This document shows positions 53,852-62,925 of a stretch of 64,000 nt of DNA, piece after piece. Source of the stretch: Limnobacter sp. (GTDB taxonomy: Bacteria; Pseudomonadota; Gammaproteobacteria; Burkholderiales; Burkholderiaceae_B). Each line of letters begins with the position of its first letter. The stretch's first letter is position 1. The DNA lies in the NCBI GenBank assembly GCA_029866125.1, contig JARWZZ010000017.1, positions 62,001 to 126,000 of the forward strand, read 5' to 3'. The notes beneath the pieces are model-generated. The model was not told the origin of the DNA. It was given only the letters and a program-made list of their open reading frames with translations, and made no database searches. Made by a program: the position numbers and the translations under genes.

Positions 53852-55252
53852 ATGACACAGCTCAACAACCCTTGGGATGTACTGGATCAGGCATTTGATG
53901 GTCCCAAAAACACTTCAAACTCTAGTACTAAAATGGTTCAGCAGGTCAAAGACATGACTCCCTTGAACGGCAAAATGGTTTTGGTTGTCGACAGCGCATT
54001 GGCGACTAGACGGGCCTTGCAAGATCAACTCTCCCAACTTGGGGCGAAGGGCATTGTGTTTGCCAGCTCGGTGTCTGAGGTGGAGGGGCATATGTCTGCC
54101 CGGGAGTTTGCACTGATTATTTGCGAATATTTGCTGGAAGGTGACCGCAACGGTCAACAGTTGTTGGAGGAACTTCGCGTGAGCAAAAGGCTTCCTTTCA
54201 ACACCGCATTCATGATGGTGACGGGTGAAAGAACTTACTCCAACGTGGTTTCGGTTGCTGAGTTTGAGCCTGATGATTATTTGATTAAGCCTTTCACTGC
54301 GTCTGCCCTTTCTGACCGGGTTATCCGAATTTTTAATAAGAAAATTCGATTGGCCAAGGCGTATGAGGCCATGTTTACCGAGCGCTACGATTTGGTGCCG
54401 GGCTACTGCGTTGAGCTGGAAAAGGAATTCCCCCAGTACATGTTTGAACTGGAACGCATGCGAGTGGAGTCTATTTTCCGCGCCAATCACATTGAAGAAG
54501 CGCTCAATGAACTTGAAGAGGCGATGCGGATGCAACCCAAGCCTTGGATGCATTTGCTGAAGGCGAAAATAAAGTCAGAGCTAAAGTTATTTGATGATGC
54601 AGAGATGCTTTTGCAACAGGTGGTGAAAAACAACCCGGAATACATTTCAGCCACAGACTTGTATGCGGAGGTTTTGTGGGAACAAAATAAACCCGAGGTG
54701 GCGCTTGAGGTGCTAGAAAAGCTGGGCGTAAAGGGCACGAATTCTGTGACGCGTTTGCGAAAGCTTGCCGATTTGGCTGTGCGTATTGGTGACGACACTC
54801 GGTCTAAAAACTATTTGACTAAGGTGATCGACAGGTCACGCAACTCTTCATTGACGCAGATGCATGATTACCTTCAATTGTCCAAAATCTATGTGAAGGA
54901 AGGTCGCCATGAGGATGCTGAAAAGCTGACAGCAAAAATGCGGATGGCTATTCCATCCGGTGAGCTTGAGTTTGCACGTGCCTTGATGGCCATACAAAAA
55001 CAAGTGACCGAAGGTGGATTGGGCCATGCAAAAGAAAAACTTGAAAAGCTTTTCGATGACCACGCGGAGCTGATCGCTAAGCTTGCAGTGGATGCGCAAA
55101 CCAGCCTGTTGGAGCAATGCCTGCAAGTGGGGATGGAGGTGCAGGGTTACGACTTGGCCCGAGGCATTTCAAAGCGCAAACCGTCCAAAGGCGTGTTGGA
55201 CCGCATTAAGTTCGCGATGGCAGCCAACAAGCAAAAGGCATTAACTCAGTAA
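53852..55252 (+). CDS. Pseudo-receiver/TPR protein (response-regulator-like)
   Basis: A 466-residue cytoplasmic protein: receiver-like domain (about 38-165) then TPR-like helical repeats to the end (EALNELEEAMRMQPKPW, ISATDLYAEVLWEQNKPEVALEVL and others). The receiver keeps an acidic start (VVDSALATRRAL) and the late Lys (DDYLIKPF), but the phospho-acceptor position reads CEYLLEGDRNGQQLLEELR in place of the usual CDY, so Asp is replaced by Glu. That would mimic permanent phosphorylation. It faces soxB tail to tail (17 bp). No kinase is adjacent. Confidence 0.85.
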   Translation: MTQLNNPWDVLDQAFDGPKNTSNSSTKMVQQVKDMTPLNGKMVLVVDSALATRRALQDQLSQLGAKGIVFASSVSEVEGHMSAREFALIICEYLLEGDRNGQQLLEELRVSKRLPFNTAFMMVTGERTYSNVVSVAEFEPDDYLIKPFTASALSDRVIRIFNKKIRLAKAYEAMFTERYDLVPGYCVELEKEFPQYMFELERMRVESIFRANHIEEALNELEEAMRMQPKPWMHLLKAKIKSELKLFDDAEMLLQQVVKNNPEYISATDLYAEVLWEQNKPEVALEVLEKLGVKGTNSVTRLRKLADLAVRIGDDTRSKNYLTKVIDRSRNSSLTQMHDYLQLSKIYVKEGRHEDAEKLTAKMRMAIPSGELEFARALMAIQKQVTEGGLGHAKEKLEKLFDDHAELIAKLAVDAQTSLLEQCLQVGMEVQGYDLARGISKRKPSKGVLDRIKFAMAANKQKALTQ

Positions 55253-55269
55253 TTTTGATTGCAGCGCTT

Positions 55270-56997
55270 TCACTGAATACCAGGATTTTTTTCCATACCC
55301 ACCAGCTTGGGTAAATTGGGCTTTTGAGTTGTTATTGTTTTCTTGGATTTGAGGTAGGTTTCTACCACATCCCAAATCATGGGCTCACCGTTCTGCCGGG
55401 CTTCTTCGGCCACGGGTGCCCAACCTGCCACTTTGTAGCTTTTACCCGCTTCAATGACCTTGCCGTCAAGACGCATGTTGCTGATTCGTGCCCCCATTTT
55501 TTCACCGGGTGTACAGGTGTAGGTCAACCCCCCTACCCTCACCATATCCCCACCTTGTTGGTAATAAGGGTCGGGGTTAAACAGGTTGTCAGCCACATCT
55601 TCCAAAATGGTTTTGATGGTTTCACCTGTCATATTGCTTAATGTGGTGTTGCCGTAGGTGATGGCGGTTTGGTCCATCAAATGCTCACGCGTAATGGTTT
55701 GGCCGGGCAATAAACTGGTGCCCCAGCGAAAGCCGGGTGAGAATGCGATTTCAGCGCCCTTCACTTCCATCAAGGCTTCAACAATCAGTTGGTCCCATGT
55801 GCCATTGAAATTACCACGGCGGTACAAAGCACCCTCAGTGACTGCCAAGGGCTCAGCCAATTTTGCAACAAAGGGTTGGCGCATTTTTTCAATGTGATCA
55901 GACATGTCTTTGTCTGCTGGCAACAAATTGCTAAACACGGGCAGCAGTCGGTATTTGAAGTCGATTAACTTCCCGTTGCGAATATCCATGTCCAACACAC
56001 CGAGAAACTTGCTGTTACTGCCTGCGTTAGTGACATGCGTAATGCCAGATTTGTTTTTAACTGGAATGGCTTTGGGTATGCCATCGTGGGTGTGACCGCC
56101 ACAAATAAAATCCAAGCCCTCAACACGGCTGGCCAATTTCAAATCCACATCCATGCCGTTGTGTGACAACAAAACGCACACCTCAGAGCCTTCAGATTTG
56201 GCTTTGTTCACCACCTCTTGCAGGTGGTCATCCCGAATACCAAATGACCAATCTGACACCATGTACCGGGGGTTGGCAATAGGGGTGTAAGGGAAGGCTT
56301 GACCAATAATCGCAACTTTTGCGCCGTTGATGACTTTAATCACATGGCTTGGAAACACCGCATCTTCAAACTCCACGGTTTTGATGTTTTGAGCCAGTAT
56401 GTCAATTTTTCCAGCAAAGTCTTTCTTGGCAATTTCTAACACACGGTCTTGCCCGTAGGTGCATTCCCAATGCAGTGTCATCACTTCAACACCTAGCTTT
56501 AGGCTGGCATCCACCATGTCTTGGGCATTAGTCCATAAGCTGGTGCCTGACCCTTGCCAGGTGTCTCCACCATCCATCAACACTGCACCGGGGCGCTGTG
56601 CTTTCATCAATTTAATGAGTGTAGCCAAGTGCGCAAAACCACCCACTTTGCCGTAGGTGCGCGCTGCGTTTTCGAAGTTCAAGTAAGTAAAGGCGTGGGC
56701 TTCAATTCCATTTTTAGGAATATTAAAAGCCTTGAGCAAATACTCACCCACCAAATGCGGGGCTTTCCCCAGCGACGAACCGACCCCCAAATTGACATTG
56801 GGCTCGCGAAAATAAATAGGCAGCAGCTGGGCATGGCAATCGGTAAAATGCAGCAAACTTGCATTACCAAATGGCTTGATGTCGTACAGCTTTGAAGGAG
56901 TGCCTGCTGCAGCCTCTGCAAAAGGACTGTCCAACGCCATGCCTGCAGCGGAGCCCGCTGCAAGCACACCCATAAATTCCCGGCGATTCATCTGCAT
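55270..56997 (-). CDS. soxB: Thiosulfohydrolase SoxB
   Basis: Periplasmic dimanganese enzyme that hydrolyses sulfate from the SoxY-bound thiosulfonate. 575 residues: Tat-type N-terminus NRREFMGVLAAGSAAG, LHFTDCHAQLLPIYFREPNVN (metal site, split here as LHFTDCHAQLL), MDGGDTWQGSGTSLW, and CVLLSHNGMDVDLKLA / FICGGHTHDG. It closes the soxCDYZAXB cluster, 12 bp after soxX. The 5'-nucleotidase family fold is complete. Confidence 0.96.
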   Translation of the reverse strand: MQMNRREFMGVLAAGSAAGMALDSPFAEAAAGTPSKLYDIKPFGNASLLHFTDCHAQLLPIYFREPNVNLGVGSSLGKAPHLVGEYLLKAFNIPKNGIEAHAFTYLNFENAARTYGKVGGFAHLATLIKLMKAQRPGAVLMDGGDTWQGSGTSLWTNAQDMVDASLKLGVEVMTLHWECTYGQDRVLEIAKKDFAGKIDILAQNIKTVEFEDAVFPSHVIKVINGAKVAIIGQAFPYTPIANPRYMVSDWSFGIRDDHLQEVVNKAKSEGSEVCVLLSHNGMDVDLKLASRVEGLDFICGGHTHDGIPKAIPVKNKSGITHVTNAGSNSKFLGVLDMDIRNGKLIDFKYRLLPVFSNLLPADKDMSDHIEKMRQPFVAKLAEPLAVTEGALYRRGNFNGTWDQLIVEALMEVKGAEIAFSPGFRWGTSLLPGQTITREHLMDQTAITYGNTTLSNMTGETIKTILEDVADNLFNPDPYYQQGGDMVRVGGLTYTCTPGEKMGARISNMRLDGKVIEAGKSYKVAGWAPVAEEARQNGEPMIWDVVETYLKSKKTITTQKPNLPKLVGMEKNPGIQ

Positions 56998-57009
56998 TGT
57001 TTGATTTTC

Positions 57010-57663
57010 TTATTTGTTTACGGGTGAGTCAGGTGCCAACAACAAGGCCATCACGTCTTTCAACTGAGTTTCGGTCAAGATTCCCGCTGCGCCAAAACGC
57101 GGCATGTTGGAGCATGCGTTGTACGCATGTGAGTTCCACACTTTGGCCCAGGTGTATTTCATGATGTCTTCACTGTTGCCACGTAACTTGCCGTAGTTGT
57201 ACAAAGAGGGCCCGATATTGCCGTAAGAAATTTCTTTGGGGTCAAGCTGGTGGCATGCGTAGCAGTTACCGCCTGCGGCACTTCCTGCTTTATCGGAAAA
57301 CTGGAAGCCTACGCCCGTTTGTGCGACTTTTTCACCCTCTTTCCAATCGCCCAGATACTTTCCGTCGGCCGGGTATTTCACTTCAGTCAGCGCTGCGTTT
57401 TCCAACTTGGTACGCAGGTCCCCCGGTAGTTTGGATATGTCTTGAGCGTAGGTGGAGCAAGCTTCTTGAAGTTCGCTTTGGTTAAGCCTATCCAATTTGG
57501 CTTGGCCGTTGTCTTTGAATGAGGCCACAAGCAATGCCTTGATTTCAGCCTGTGTGGGCTCTGGCGGGGCCATCATGGCGGCACAGCCCAAAAGCCCACC
57601 AGCAGCGCCGGTGAGTGCGGCAAGGCTCAGCGCTTTTCGTTTATTTAATTTTAAGATTGACAT
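57010..57663 (-). CDS. soxX: Sulfur oxidation c-type cytochrome SoxX
   Basis: Monohaem partner of SoxA in the thiosulfate-to-SoxY conjugating enzyme. The protein has 217 residues with a signal-type N-terminus (about 1-30), the haem site CYACHQLDPKE (about 130), the ISYGNIGPSLYNYG segment, and the Met ligand in CSNMPRFG. The ATG has AAGGAA upstream. It follows soxA by 25 bp, so SoxA and SoxX are made together. Confidence 0.94.
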   Translation of the reverse strand: MSILKLNKRKALSLAALTGAAGGLLGCAAMMAPPEPTQAEIKALLVASFKDNGQAKLDRLNQSELQEACSTYAQDISKLPGDLRTKLENAALTEVKYPADGKYLGDWKEGEKVAQTGVGFQFSDKAGSAAGGNCYACHQLDPKEISYGNIGPSLYNYGKLRGNSEDIMKYTWAKVWNSHAYNACSNMPRFGAAGILTETQLKDVMALLLAPDSPVNK

Positions 57664-57688
57664 GGTTGTTCCTTGAGTGAAGCGGGTT

Positions 57689-58516
57689 TTAGCGTTTCAA
57701 TGAAGTGGCTTGCATCGTGCCACCTTTGGCCTGAACACCCAGATAGGTAATCAAATCCACTGAAACCTGTGAGCCAAAGTTCAACTCGGGGAAACGTTGC
57801 TGGCGGAAGCAATCGTACATGCGCCATTGCATGGTGCGTACCGCACCTTGGGAAACCCGATACGCCGGCCATGCGCCAAATGCAGCTTGAGCAGGTGCAG
57901 ACTTCGTCAGATTTGGCAAACCTTGCAGGCGGATACGTTGGTCATCAATCGAGTGGCAGCTTGCACATGAAAAATCATAAGGGCCGCCTCTGAAGAAAAA
58001 CAACTTTTCACCCCGCGCACGTGAGGCCAGCTCTTCCGGATGCGATTGTGGAACGTTGGCTTTCATACCCTTGGATTGAGCCACAACGTAAGCGGCCAAT
58101 GCTTCCATCTCTGTTGCGGGCTGCGCCGTGCCGGAATACACTTTTTTAGTGATTTCTGCACGGTCCCTACCCTGAAGAGTCTCCATGCAATAGGCAAGGC
58201 GTGTTTCCATGTCCATGACCCGTTTGGCGTCTTCAAAATACCGTGGAAGGGTTGCGAATGCGCCCTTCAACACACCGGGGCCTTGACCCAAATCACACTT
58301 TTCCAATGAAACCTTATTAGGCCCTTGGGGCTTTTTCCACAGGTCTTCGCCTTCGAGTTCAATCAGCTCAGCGGGGTTACCATCGGCCAGCATGTCACGG
58401 TATTCTTGAATACCTTGTTCAACCGTTTTCTGGGCCAATACATGGGCCGGCGTTACAGCAAAGCCTGCAAGGGCTAGGCTTGCTGTGATTTGGCGCCAAG
58501 TCATTTTATGATTCAT
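57689..58516 (-). CDS. soxA: Sulfur oxidation c-type cytochrome SoxA
   Basis: Catalytic subunit of SoxAX, linking thiosulfate to the SoxY Cys. 275 residues: signal peptide ending AHVLAQ (about 30), one CxxCH haem site (FSCASCHSIDDQ, about 183-194) and the Cys haem ligand in MYDCFRQQRFPEL (about 235). Only one CxxCH is present, so this is a single-haem SoxA rather than the two-haem form. It lies between soxZ and soxX. Confidence 0.94.
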   Translation of the reverse strand: MNHKMTWRQITASLALAGFAVTPAHVLAQKTVEQGIQEYRDMLADGNPAELIELEGEDLWKKPQGPNKVSLEKCDLGQGPGVLKGAFATLPRYFEDAKRVMDMETRLAYCMETLQGRDRAEITKKVYSGTAQPATEMEALAAYVVAQSKGMKANVPQSHPEELASRARGEKLFFFRGGPYDFSCASCHSIDDQRIRLQGLPNLTKSAPAQAAFGAWPAYRVSQGAVRTMQWRMYDCFRQQRFPELNFGSQVSVDLITYLGVQAKGGTMQATSLKR

Positions 58517-58588
58517 TTCTCACCCCTGTGGTGGGCGGGTACATGCCGCCCGTTTTTGATTGAACAGGAAAATTTGCATCAATTTAAA

Positions 58589-58906
58589 TTAGGCAACGAT
58601 GACTTCGTCACTGCGTGTGTCGCCTTTGTTGTCTTTCCAAGAGACAACCACTTTGTCCCCCGCTTTGCCGCCTTTAAACGAGAACGACAAAAATGGGTTT
58701 TTGGCCACTGACTGACTCCAGTTGGCCTGCAGCACAGTTTTACCGTTGTTTGTTGCTGTTACCTCTTGGATAAACCAAGCGGGAACTAGATTACCGTCTG
58801 AGCCCTTGCGTTGCCCAGTTTCCATTTCGTGCGACATTAATGCTTTGACTTCAACTTCATCGCCCTTCAACTGGGCGCGAATTTTCATTGGTTTTCCGAT
58901 TGCCAT
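58589..58906 (-). CDS. soxZ: Thiosulfate oxidation carrier complex protein SoxZ
   Basis: Partner of SoxY in the sulfur-carrier complex. The ATG at 58906 (MAIGKPMKIRAQLKGDEVE) has AGGAG 6 nt upstream and gives 105 residues, the family length; a longer frame to 58957 overlaps the soxY end and is not real. The Ig-like fold is evident from IQEVTATNNGKTVLQANW and FKGGKAGDKVVVSW. Confidence 0.95.
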   Translation of the reverse strand: MAIGKPMKIRAQLKGDEVEVKALMSHEMETGQRKGSDGNLVPAWFIQEVTATNNGKTVLQANWSQSVAKNPFLSFSFKGGKAGDKVVVSWKDNKGDTRSDEVIVA

Positions 58907-58944
58907 TGTTTTCTCCTGCGTTTGTGCTTGATATCGGGCAGACC

Positions 58945-59418
58945 TTAGCCGCCACATCCACCCAAAGTCACTTTGACCTCTTTTTTGGCAAAATAGAATT
59001 TGCCATCCGCCTTGACCAAGGCATACACATCACTAGACTTACCCATTTTGACGCGAGTATTCACCTTGGCATCTGTGCCATCGGGGATCATGAATTGAGC
59101 CGATAAAATGTTTGGGTTGTTGGAGATCAGCAAGGATACTTCCGTTGTTTTTCCCAATTTTGATTCTGCACCGACGGGTACTACAGCACCGTTTTCAGCG
59201 ATGTCCGGCGCAATCACGGTGATATCTTTGCTTTCGATGGGCATATTGCCACCAAAGGCTTTCATCAACTCATCCAATGATTTTGCTTTGAATGCAGAGT
59301 CACTCCACCCTGCAGCGGCATAAGCTGAGTTGGGTTTGATCAGACCTGCGGCCACAGCCAGCCCCAGCACGGCTAGGCTTCCAGAAGCCTTCAACACCGA
59401 GCGACGTTCGTTGTTCAT
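58945..59418 (-). CDS. soxY: Thiosulfate oxidation carrier protein SoxY
   Basis: Carries sulfur intermediates on a C-terminal Cys. The 157 residues begin with a Tat-type signal (NNERRSVLKASGSLAV, cleavage near AYAAA) and end in the diagnostic KVTLGGCGG, with the reactive Cys third from the end. It follows soxD by 27 bp and precedes soxZ. Confidence 0.96.
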   Translation of the reverse strand: MNNERRSVLKASGSLAVLGLAVAAGLIKPNSAYAAAGWSDSAFKAKSLDELMKAFGGNMPIESKDITVIAPDIAENGAVVPVGAESKLGKTTEVSLLISNNPNILSAQFMIPDGTDAKVNTRVKMGKSSDVYALVKADGKFYFAKKEVKVTLGGCGG

Positions 59419-59445
59419 CTTGTGTTCTCCTCAAAAATCTTGAAA

Positions 59446-60189
59446 TTACTTCTTCACAGTGACCATTCCGCGCACGGGGCCAACCAATCTATTTTGGTCA
59501 GCAATGTTTCCATGCGCATCCAATGCATAATCTGGCAATACCGAAGTCACTGGCAACGGCTTGCAGTTTGACATACAACGCTTTTCTTGCAGATCGGGTT
59601 TACCCGAGGGTAGCCACATTCCGTGCTTTAATGTCACACCATTGCGGTTAGGCAAACGTGCTTGCACCTCAGCAATGTTCTCGTTGGACAGCACAAAATC
59701 ATCCTGAACCACTCCACCTAGGTTAAGAATGTATGCCACTACCGCGTACACCTCATCTGTTTTCAAGCTTTTGGGCGCCTGCCAGGGCATCGCGCGGTTG
59801 ATGTAGTCCCAAAGCGTTGACACTTGGGACACCTTCATTAACGTGGACCGCTGGGGCATGGAGTTATCGGCCAGCGCAGACACTTTGCCCTTTTTAACAT
59901 CGGCATCAGTCGTACCACCCACTATGGGCGTAAACACCTCATTACTTTCACCAAATGTACCGTGGCATGATGCACAATTCGTATCCCAAACATTTTGACC
60001 CATTTGAACGCTGCCTTTACCCTTCGGCAACCCCTTAAAATCGGGACGAACATCAATGTCCCAGGCTTTAATTTCCGCTTGAGTTGCAGGTCTTCCAATG
60101 CCCTCGAATGCTTGGGCTGAGTTTAAAAAGCAAGCGGTGAAAACAAAGCTCGAAGCCAGCAAGTGCTTTGTGGTGAAAAAATTTCGCAT
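59446..60189 (-). CDS. soxD: Cytochrome subunit of sulfane dehydrogenase SoxD
   Basis: Electron acceptor for SoxC. The 247 residues include a signal peptide (to about FLNSAQA), a single CASCHGTFG haem site (about 73-81) and QEKRCMSNCKP near the C-terminus. It is a one-haem form, like betaproteobacterial SoxD, shorter than the two-haem Paracoccus protein. It begins 5 bp after the soxC stop, so the pair is tightly coupled. Confidence 0.92.
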   Translation of the reverse strand: MRNFFTTKHLLASSFVFTACFLNSAQAFEGIGRPATQAEIKAWDIDVRPDFKGLPKGKGSVQMGQNVWDTNCASCHGTFGESNEVFTPIVGGTTDADVKKGKVSALADNSMPQRSTLMKVSQVSTLWDYINRAMPWQAPKSLKTDEVYAVVAYILNLGGVVQDDFVLSNENIAEVQARLPNRNGVTLKHGMWLPSGKPDLQEKRCMSNCKPLPVTSVLPDYALDAHGNIADQNRLVGPVRGMVTVKK

Positions 60190-60194
60190 ATTGT

Positions 60195-61577
60195 TTACCC
60201 CACATGCACGTTGTGAACCGTGCCATCTGCATGAATCGCCCAGCTTTGAATCGCATTGTTGTGATAAATACTTTTGCTGCCACGCACTTCACGCAGGGTA
60301 CGATAGGAGGGTTGTACGTAGGAGGTGGTGTCAATCGCCCTGCTTTGTATGATGGCGGGCTTTCCATCCCACACCCAAGGCAGGTTGAAGCGAGTAAGTG
60401 CCTTGTATTGCACGGGCCCTTCCAAGCGAGCAGGCTTCCAGTTTTTACCACCATCCACAGACACATCCACTGCTTTGATGCTTCCACGTCCGGACCAAGC
60501 AAGGCCCGTGATGTTGTAAAATCCTTTGTTCAATAAAGCCTGCCCACCCGATGGGCTGGTCACTACAGACTTGCATTCCTGTATGGATGTGTACTGCCGA
60601 TGCAGGCCATCGGGCATCATGTCCACATAATGGATTGTTTCGTCCTTGGTTGCGTAAGGCTGATCGCCCACCTCAATACGGCGCAGGTACTTGACCCAAC
60701 TTACGCCCTGCACGCCTGGCACCACCAAACGCAGGGGGTAGCCATTCTCTGGCCTTAGCATTTCGCCGTTTTGACCATAAGCCAGCAGTACCTCACCAGA
60801 TTCGATCAACTCCATTGGGATGGTACGAGTCATGGATGACCCATCTCCGCCCTCGGCCAACACAAACCGCCCCTTCTTCAAATCCACACCACAATACTCA
60901 AGCACTTTGATTAAAGGCACACCCGTAAATTCTGAACAAGACAACATGCCGTGCGTGTACTGAACCGTAGGTACGGCCACATTGCCCCATTCCATGCCGG
61001 TGTTGGCACCACATTCAATGAAGTGAATGCGTGAGACGGACTCCATCCGCAACAAATCATCCAAGGTAAATACCATTGGCTTATTGACCAAACCGTTGAT
61101 CATCAAACGGTGTTGGCGAGGGTCGATATCCCACCAGCCTTGATGGTGACGCTCAAAATGCAGGCCCGAAGGTGTGATGATGCCAAACAAACTTTGAAGC
61201 GGGCAAAACGACACCGAAGCCTGACTGACCCTTGTGAGCCCAGGGGATTCACGTCGCTGCAAATTGGATTCGAACTTAGACGGTTGCCCGTATGGATTAG
61301 CCGCAACGGGCAAACCCAACCCCGTTGTATGCTCTGGCAAATTGAGGATGGCGGGGTCCCCATCAGTGGGCAAGGTATTTGCCCGCACCAAGGAAGGCAT
61401 ACCCACTGCGCCGGCCGCAGCAGCCGAGGCCGCAGCAATCAGTGTACGTTTGAAAAAAAGGCGACGCTCTGGCTCAGAGGCACGATTGACAAACGCCACA
61501 TCATTGCGACCTATGAAATTCTCCGGGGCCTTACGTGTTTGCCCCAAAGCCACATCTGGCGAAATCTCGAAAGACAC
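60195..61577 (-). CDS. soxC: Sulfane dehydrogenase molybdenum subunit SoxC
   Basis: Molybdopterin enzyme of the sulfite-oxidase family that oxidises SoxY-bound sulfane sulfur to sulfone, saving extra electrons. GTG 61577 (AGGAG 7 nt upstream) gives 460 residues; a TTG five codons earlier overlaps the SD. The Tat signal has the Arg pair at about 38-39 (EPERRLFFKRTL). The Mo-ligand Cys is in IHFIECGANTGMEWG; the dimerisation domain begins after YATKDETIHY. First gene of the sox cluster. Its presence implies complete oxidation of thiosulfate without sulfur globules. Confidence 0.95.
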   Translation of the reverse strand: MSFEISPDVALGQTRKAPENFIGRNDVAFVNRASEPERRLFFKRTLIAAASAAAAGAVGMPSLVRANTLPTDGDPAILNLPEHTTGLGLPVAANPYGQPSKFESNLQRRESPGLTRVSQASVSFCPLQSLFGIITPSGLHFERHHQGWWDIDPRQHRLMINGLVNKPMVFTLDDLLRMESVSRIHFIECGANTGMEWGNVAVPTVQYTHGMLSCSEFTGVPLIKVLEYCGVDLKKGRFVLAEGGDGSSMTRTIPMELIESGEVLLAYGQNGEMLRPENGYPLRLVVPGVQGVSWVKYLRRIEVGDQPYATKDETIHYVDMMPDGLHRQYTSIQECKSVVTSPSGGQALLNKGFYNITGLAWSGRGSIKAVDVSVDGGKNWKPARLEGPVQYKALTRFNLPWVWDGKPAIIQSRAIDTTSYVQPSYRTLREVRGSKSIYHNNAIQSWAIHADGTVHNVHVG

Positions 61578-61620
61578 TTTGCTTCTCCTCAATCAGTCAA
61601 CGCATAAGCTATTTGTTTTT

Positions 61621-61632
61621 ATATGCGCATAT
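61621..61632. promoter_or_regulatory. Palindrome ATATGCGCATAT in the presumed sox promoter
   Basis: Perfect 12-bp palindrome about 45 bp upstream of soxC. On the minus strand TTCAAA, 16 bp, TATAAA forms a plausible -35/-10 pair whose spacer and -10 contain the palindrome. Repressor binding there would block the promoter; an ArsR-type SoxR, known to control sox genes elsewhere, is a candidate, but no soxR is in the window. Confidence 0.45.
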
Positions 61633-61701
61633 GCTCACATTTGAATGAAGCATAACTGATTTAGAGGGAATTGCCTAGAGTCCCATTGAGTTAGTGCCTA
61701 T

Positions 61702-62052
61702 CTATTTTTTGGGTTTATCTTTTCGGGGCGGACGGGTCGTTTCCGTCAGATATTCGGGGGCCGAGATGCCATGGTTGCTGGGGTCAGTTGGCAACACGTT
61801 GTGGACAACCTGCGCGCCGACTTTACTTACCTTGCGCACGGTGTTGTAGGCCGAATGGGTAATTTTTTTCTCCACCATGTGGGCCAATGAACTAAGTGGC
61901 GCAATGGGCTTAACCCGCTTCAATACGTTGAATGGGATGTCAGCAATTTTTCGGTGTACGCCCTCTACTTGGCGGGTACCTTCCTCGATCGTAGAAGACA
62001 CCAAGTCCACAATTCCCCGCAGATGTGGTTCCAGCGTTTTCTTTTTGGTCAT
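61702..62052 (-). CDS. Hypothetical basic protein, 116 residues (phasin-like amphipathic?)
   Basis: Not recognised with certainty. A Lys-rich, soluble protein: EPHLRGIVDLVSSTIEEGTRQVEGVHRK, then PLSSLAHMVEKKITHSAYNTV (parts of a helical protein) and a charged C-terminal tail PPRKDKPKK. No signal or membrane segment. Short amphipathic helices and the VS-TIEEGTRQVEGVHRKIAD repeat resemble small helical surface-binding proteins, but no firm family can be given. It precedes the DUF1178 gene divergently. Confidence 0.55.
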   Translation of the reverse strand: MTKKKTLEPHLRGIVDLVSSTIEEGTRQVEGVHRKIADIPFNVLKRVKPIAPLSSLAHMVEKKITHSAYNTVRKVSKVGAQVVHNVLPTDPSNHGISAPEYLTETTRPPRKDKPKK

Positions 62053-62137
62053 TCATGCCTCTCTGTCATCACCTGCCAAAGTGTAACTTATAGTTTCCAT
62101 TGTAAAATAGGATATTACGTAACGCGATGCAAGAGCA

Positions 62138-62635
62138 GTGGCAACAATTATCTATGATCTGGAATGCGAATACTCGCACCGCTTTGAAGGTTGGTTCCGG
62201 TCAATCGACAATTACGAGGAACAACGGGCCAGTGGCCTATTGCAGTGCCCCGAGTGCGGCACCACCTCGGTCAGAAAAGTCCCTTCCCGTTTAAACATCG
62301 GCTCCAAGAATCCGGATTTAACCAGCTCGGGATTTGAAGTGCCTCAAACAGAAGGTCCACCTGCACATTCAGGCAATGCCCCGCCTATCCAGCTTGACAA
62401 GGTGGACGTGGCAACCGCATTTGTGATGGCCAAGCAAGCTGTTCAGGCGCTAATCAGGCATTCCGAGGATGTGGGTTCGCAATTCGCAGAAGAAGCTCGA
62501 AAAATTCATTACCAAGAGGCACCGCTGCGAGCAATTCGTGGCCAAGCCAGCGCTGAGGAGTTCGAAGAGTTGCGGGATGAGGGCATTGACATCATTGCGC
62601 TGCCCAACCTTCCGCTGGATGAAGAGCTAAATTAA
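62138..62635 (+). CDS. DUF1178 family protein
   Basis: A 165-residue protein of the DUF1178 family, common in Proteobacteria and of unknown function. Residues 5-20 read IYDLECEYSHRFEGWF, and a zinc-ribbon-like pair follows: the N-terminal Cys plus LQCPECGTTSVRKVPSRLN (about 36-54). A central acidic linker leads to the C-terminal EGIDIIALPNLPLDEE. The GTG start at 62138 has AAGAG just upstream. Confidence 0.85.
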   Translation: MATIIYDLECEYSHRFEGWFRSIDNYEEQRASGLLQCPECGTTSVRKVPSRLNIGSKNPDLTSSGFEVPQTEGPPAHSGNAPPIQLDKVDVATAFVMAKQAVQALIRHSEDVGSQFAEEARKIHYQEAPLRAIRGQASAEEFEELRDEGIDIIALPNLPLDEELN

Positions 62636-62700
62636 GAAGCGCTGACCACTCGAAGTAAAAACTCGGTGGTTTTTCGCAGTAGCAATAAGATGCAGCATAA

Positions 62701-62742
62701 AAAAAACAAGGGCTTAGGTTTTAATCTAAGCCCTTGTTTTTT
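62701..62742. terminator. Bidirectional terminator between DUF1178 and tRNA-Pro
   Basis: Perfect 12-bp stem ACAAGGGCTTAG / CTAAGCCCTTGT (62706-62737, 8-nt loop) with five to six A on the left and five T on the right. Serves both the DUF1178 transcript and tRNA-Pro. Confidence 0.9.
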
Positions 62743-62764
62743 GTACAACTTTTACAACTATGTT

Positions 62765-62841
62765 TGGTCGGAATGAGAGGATTCGAACCTCCGACCCCTT
62801 GCACCCCATGCAAGTGCGCTACCAGGCTGCGCCACATTCCG
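62765..62841 (-). tRNA. tRNA-Pro (anticodon GGG)
   Basis: Acceptor CGGAATG/CATTCCG, D arm GCGC-type with loop AGCCTGGTA, anticodon stem TTGCA/TGCAA with loop TGGGGGT-like containing GGG, T arm GGAGG/CCTCT with TTCGAAT, and encoded CCA. Minus strand. A terminator lies downstream at 62701-62742. Confidence 0.95.
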
Positions 62842-62925
62842 AAGAGGCTGAATTATACACAATACAGATCAGCACAGCATCAGTTCGCGCAATTTCTGCA
62901 GATAAACAGCAATCCGACCCGCTTT

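Noticed and set aside
53915..54553. Minus-strand frame of 212 codons opposite the receiver/TPR gene
   Set aside because: Shadow; no SD and no domain.
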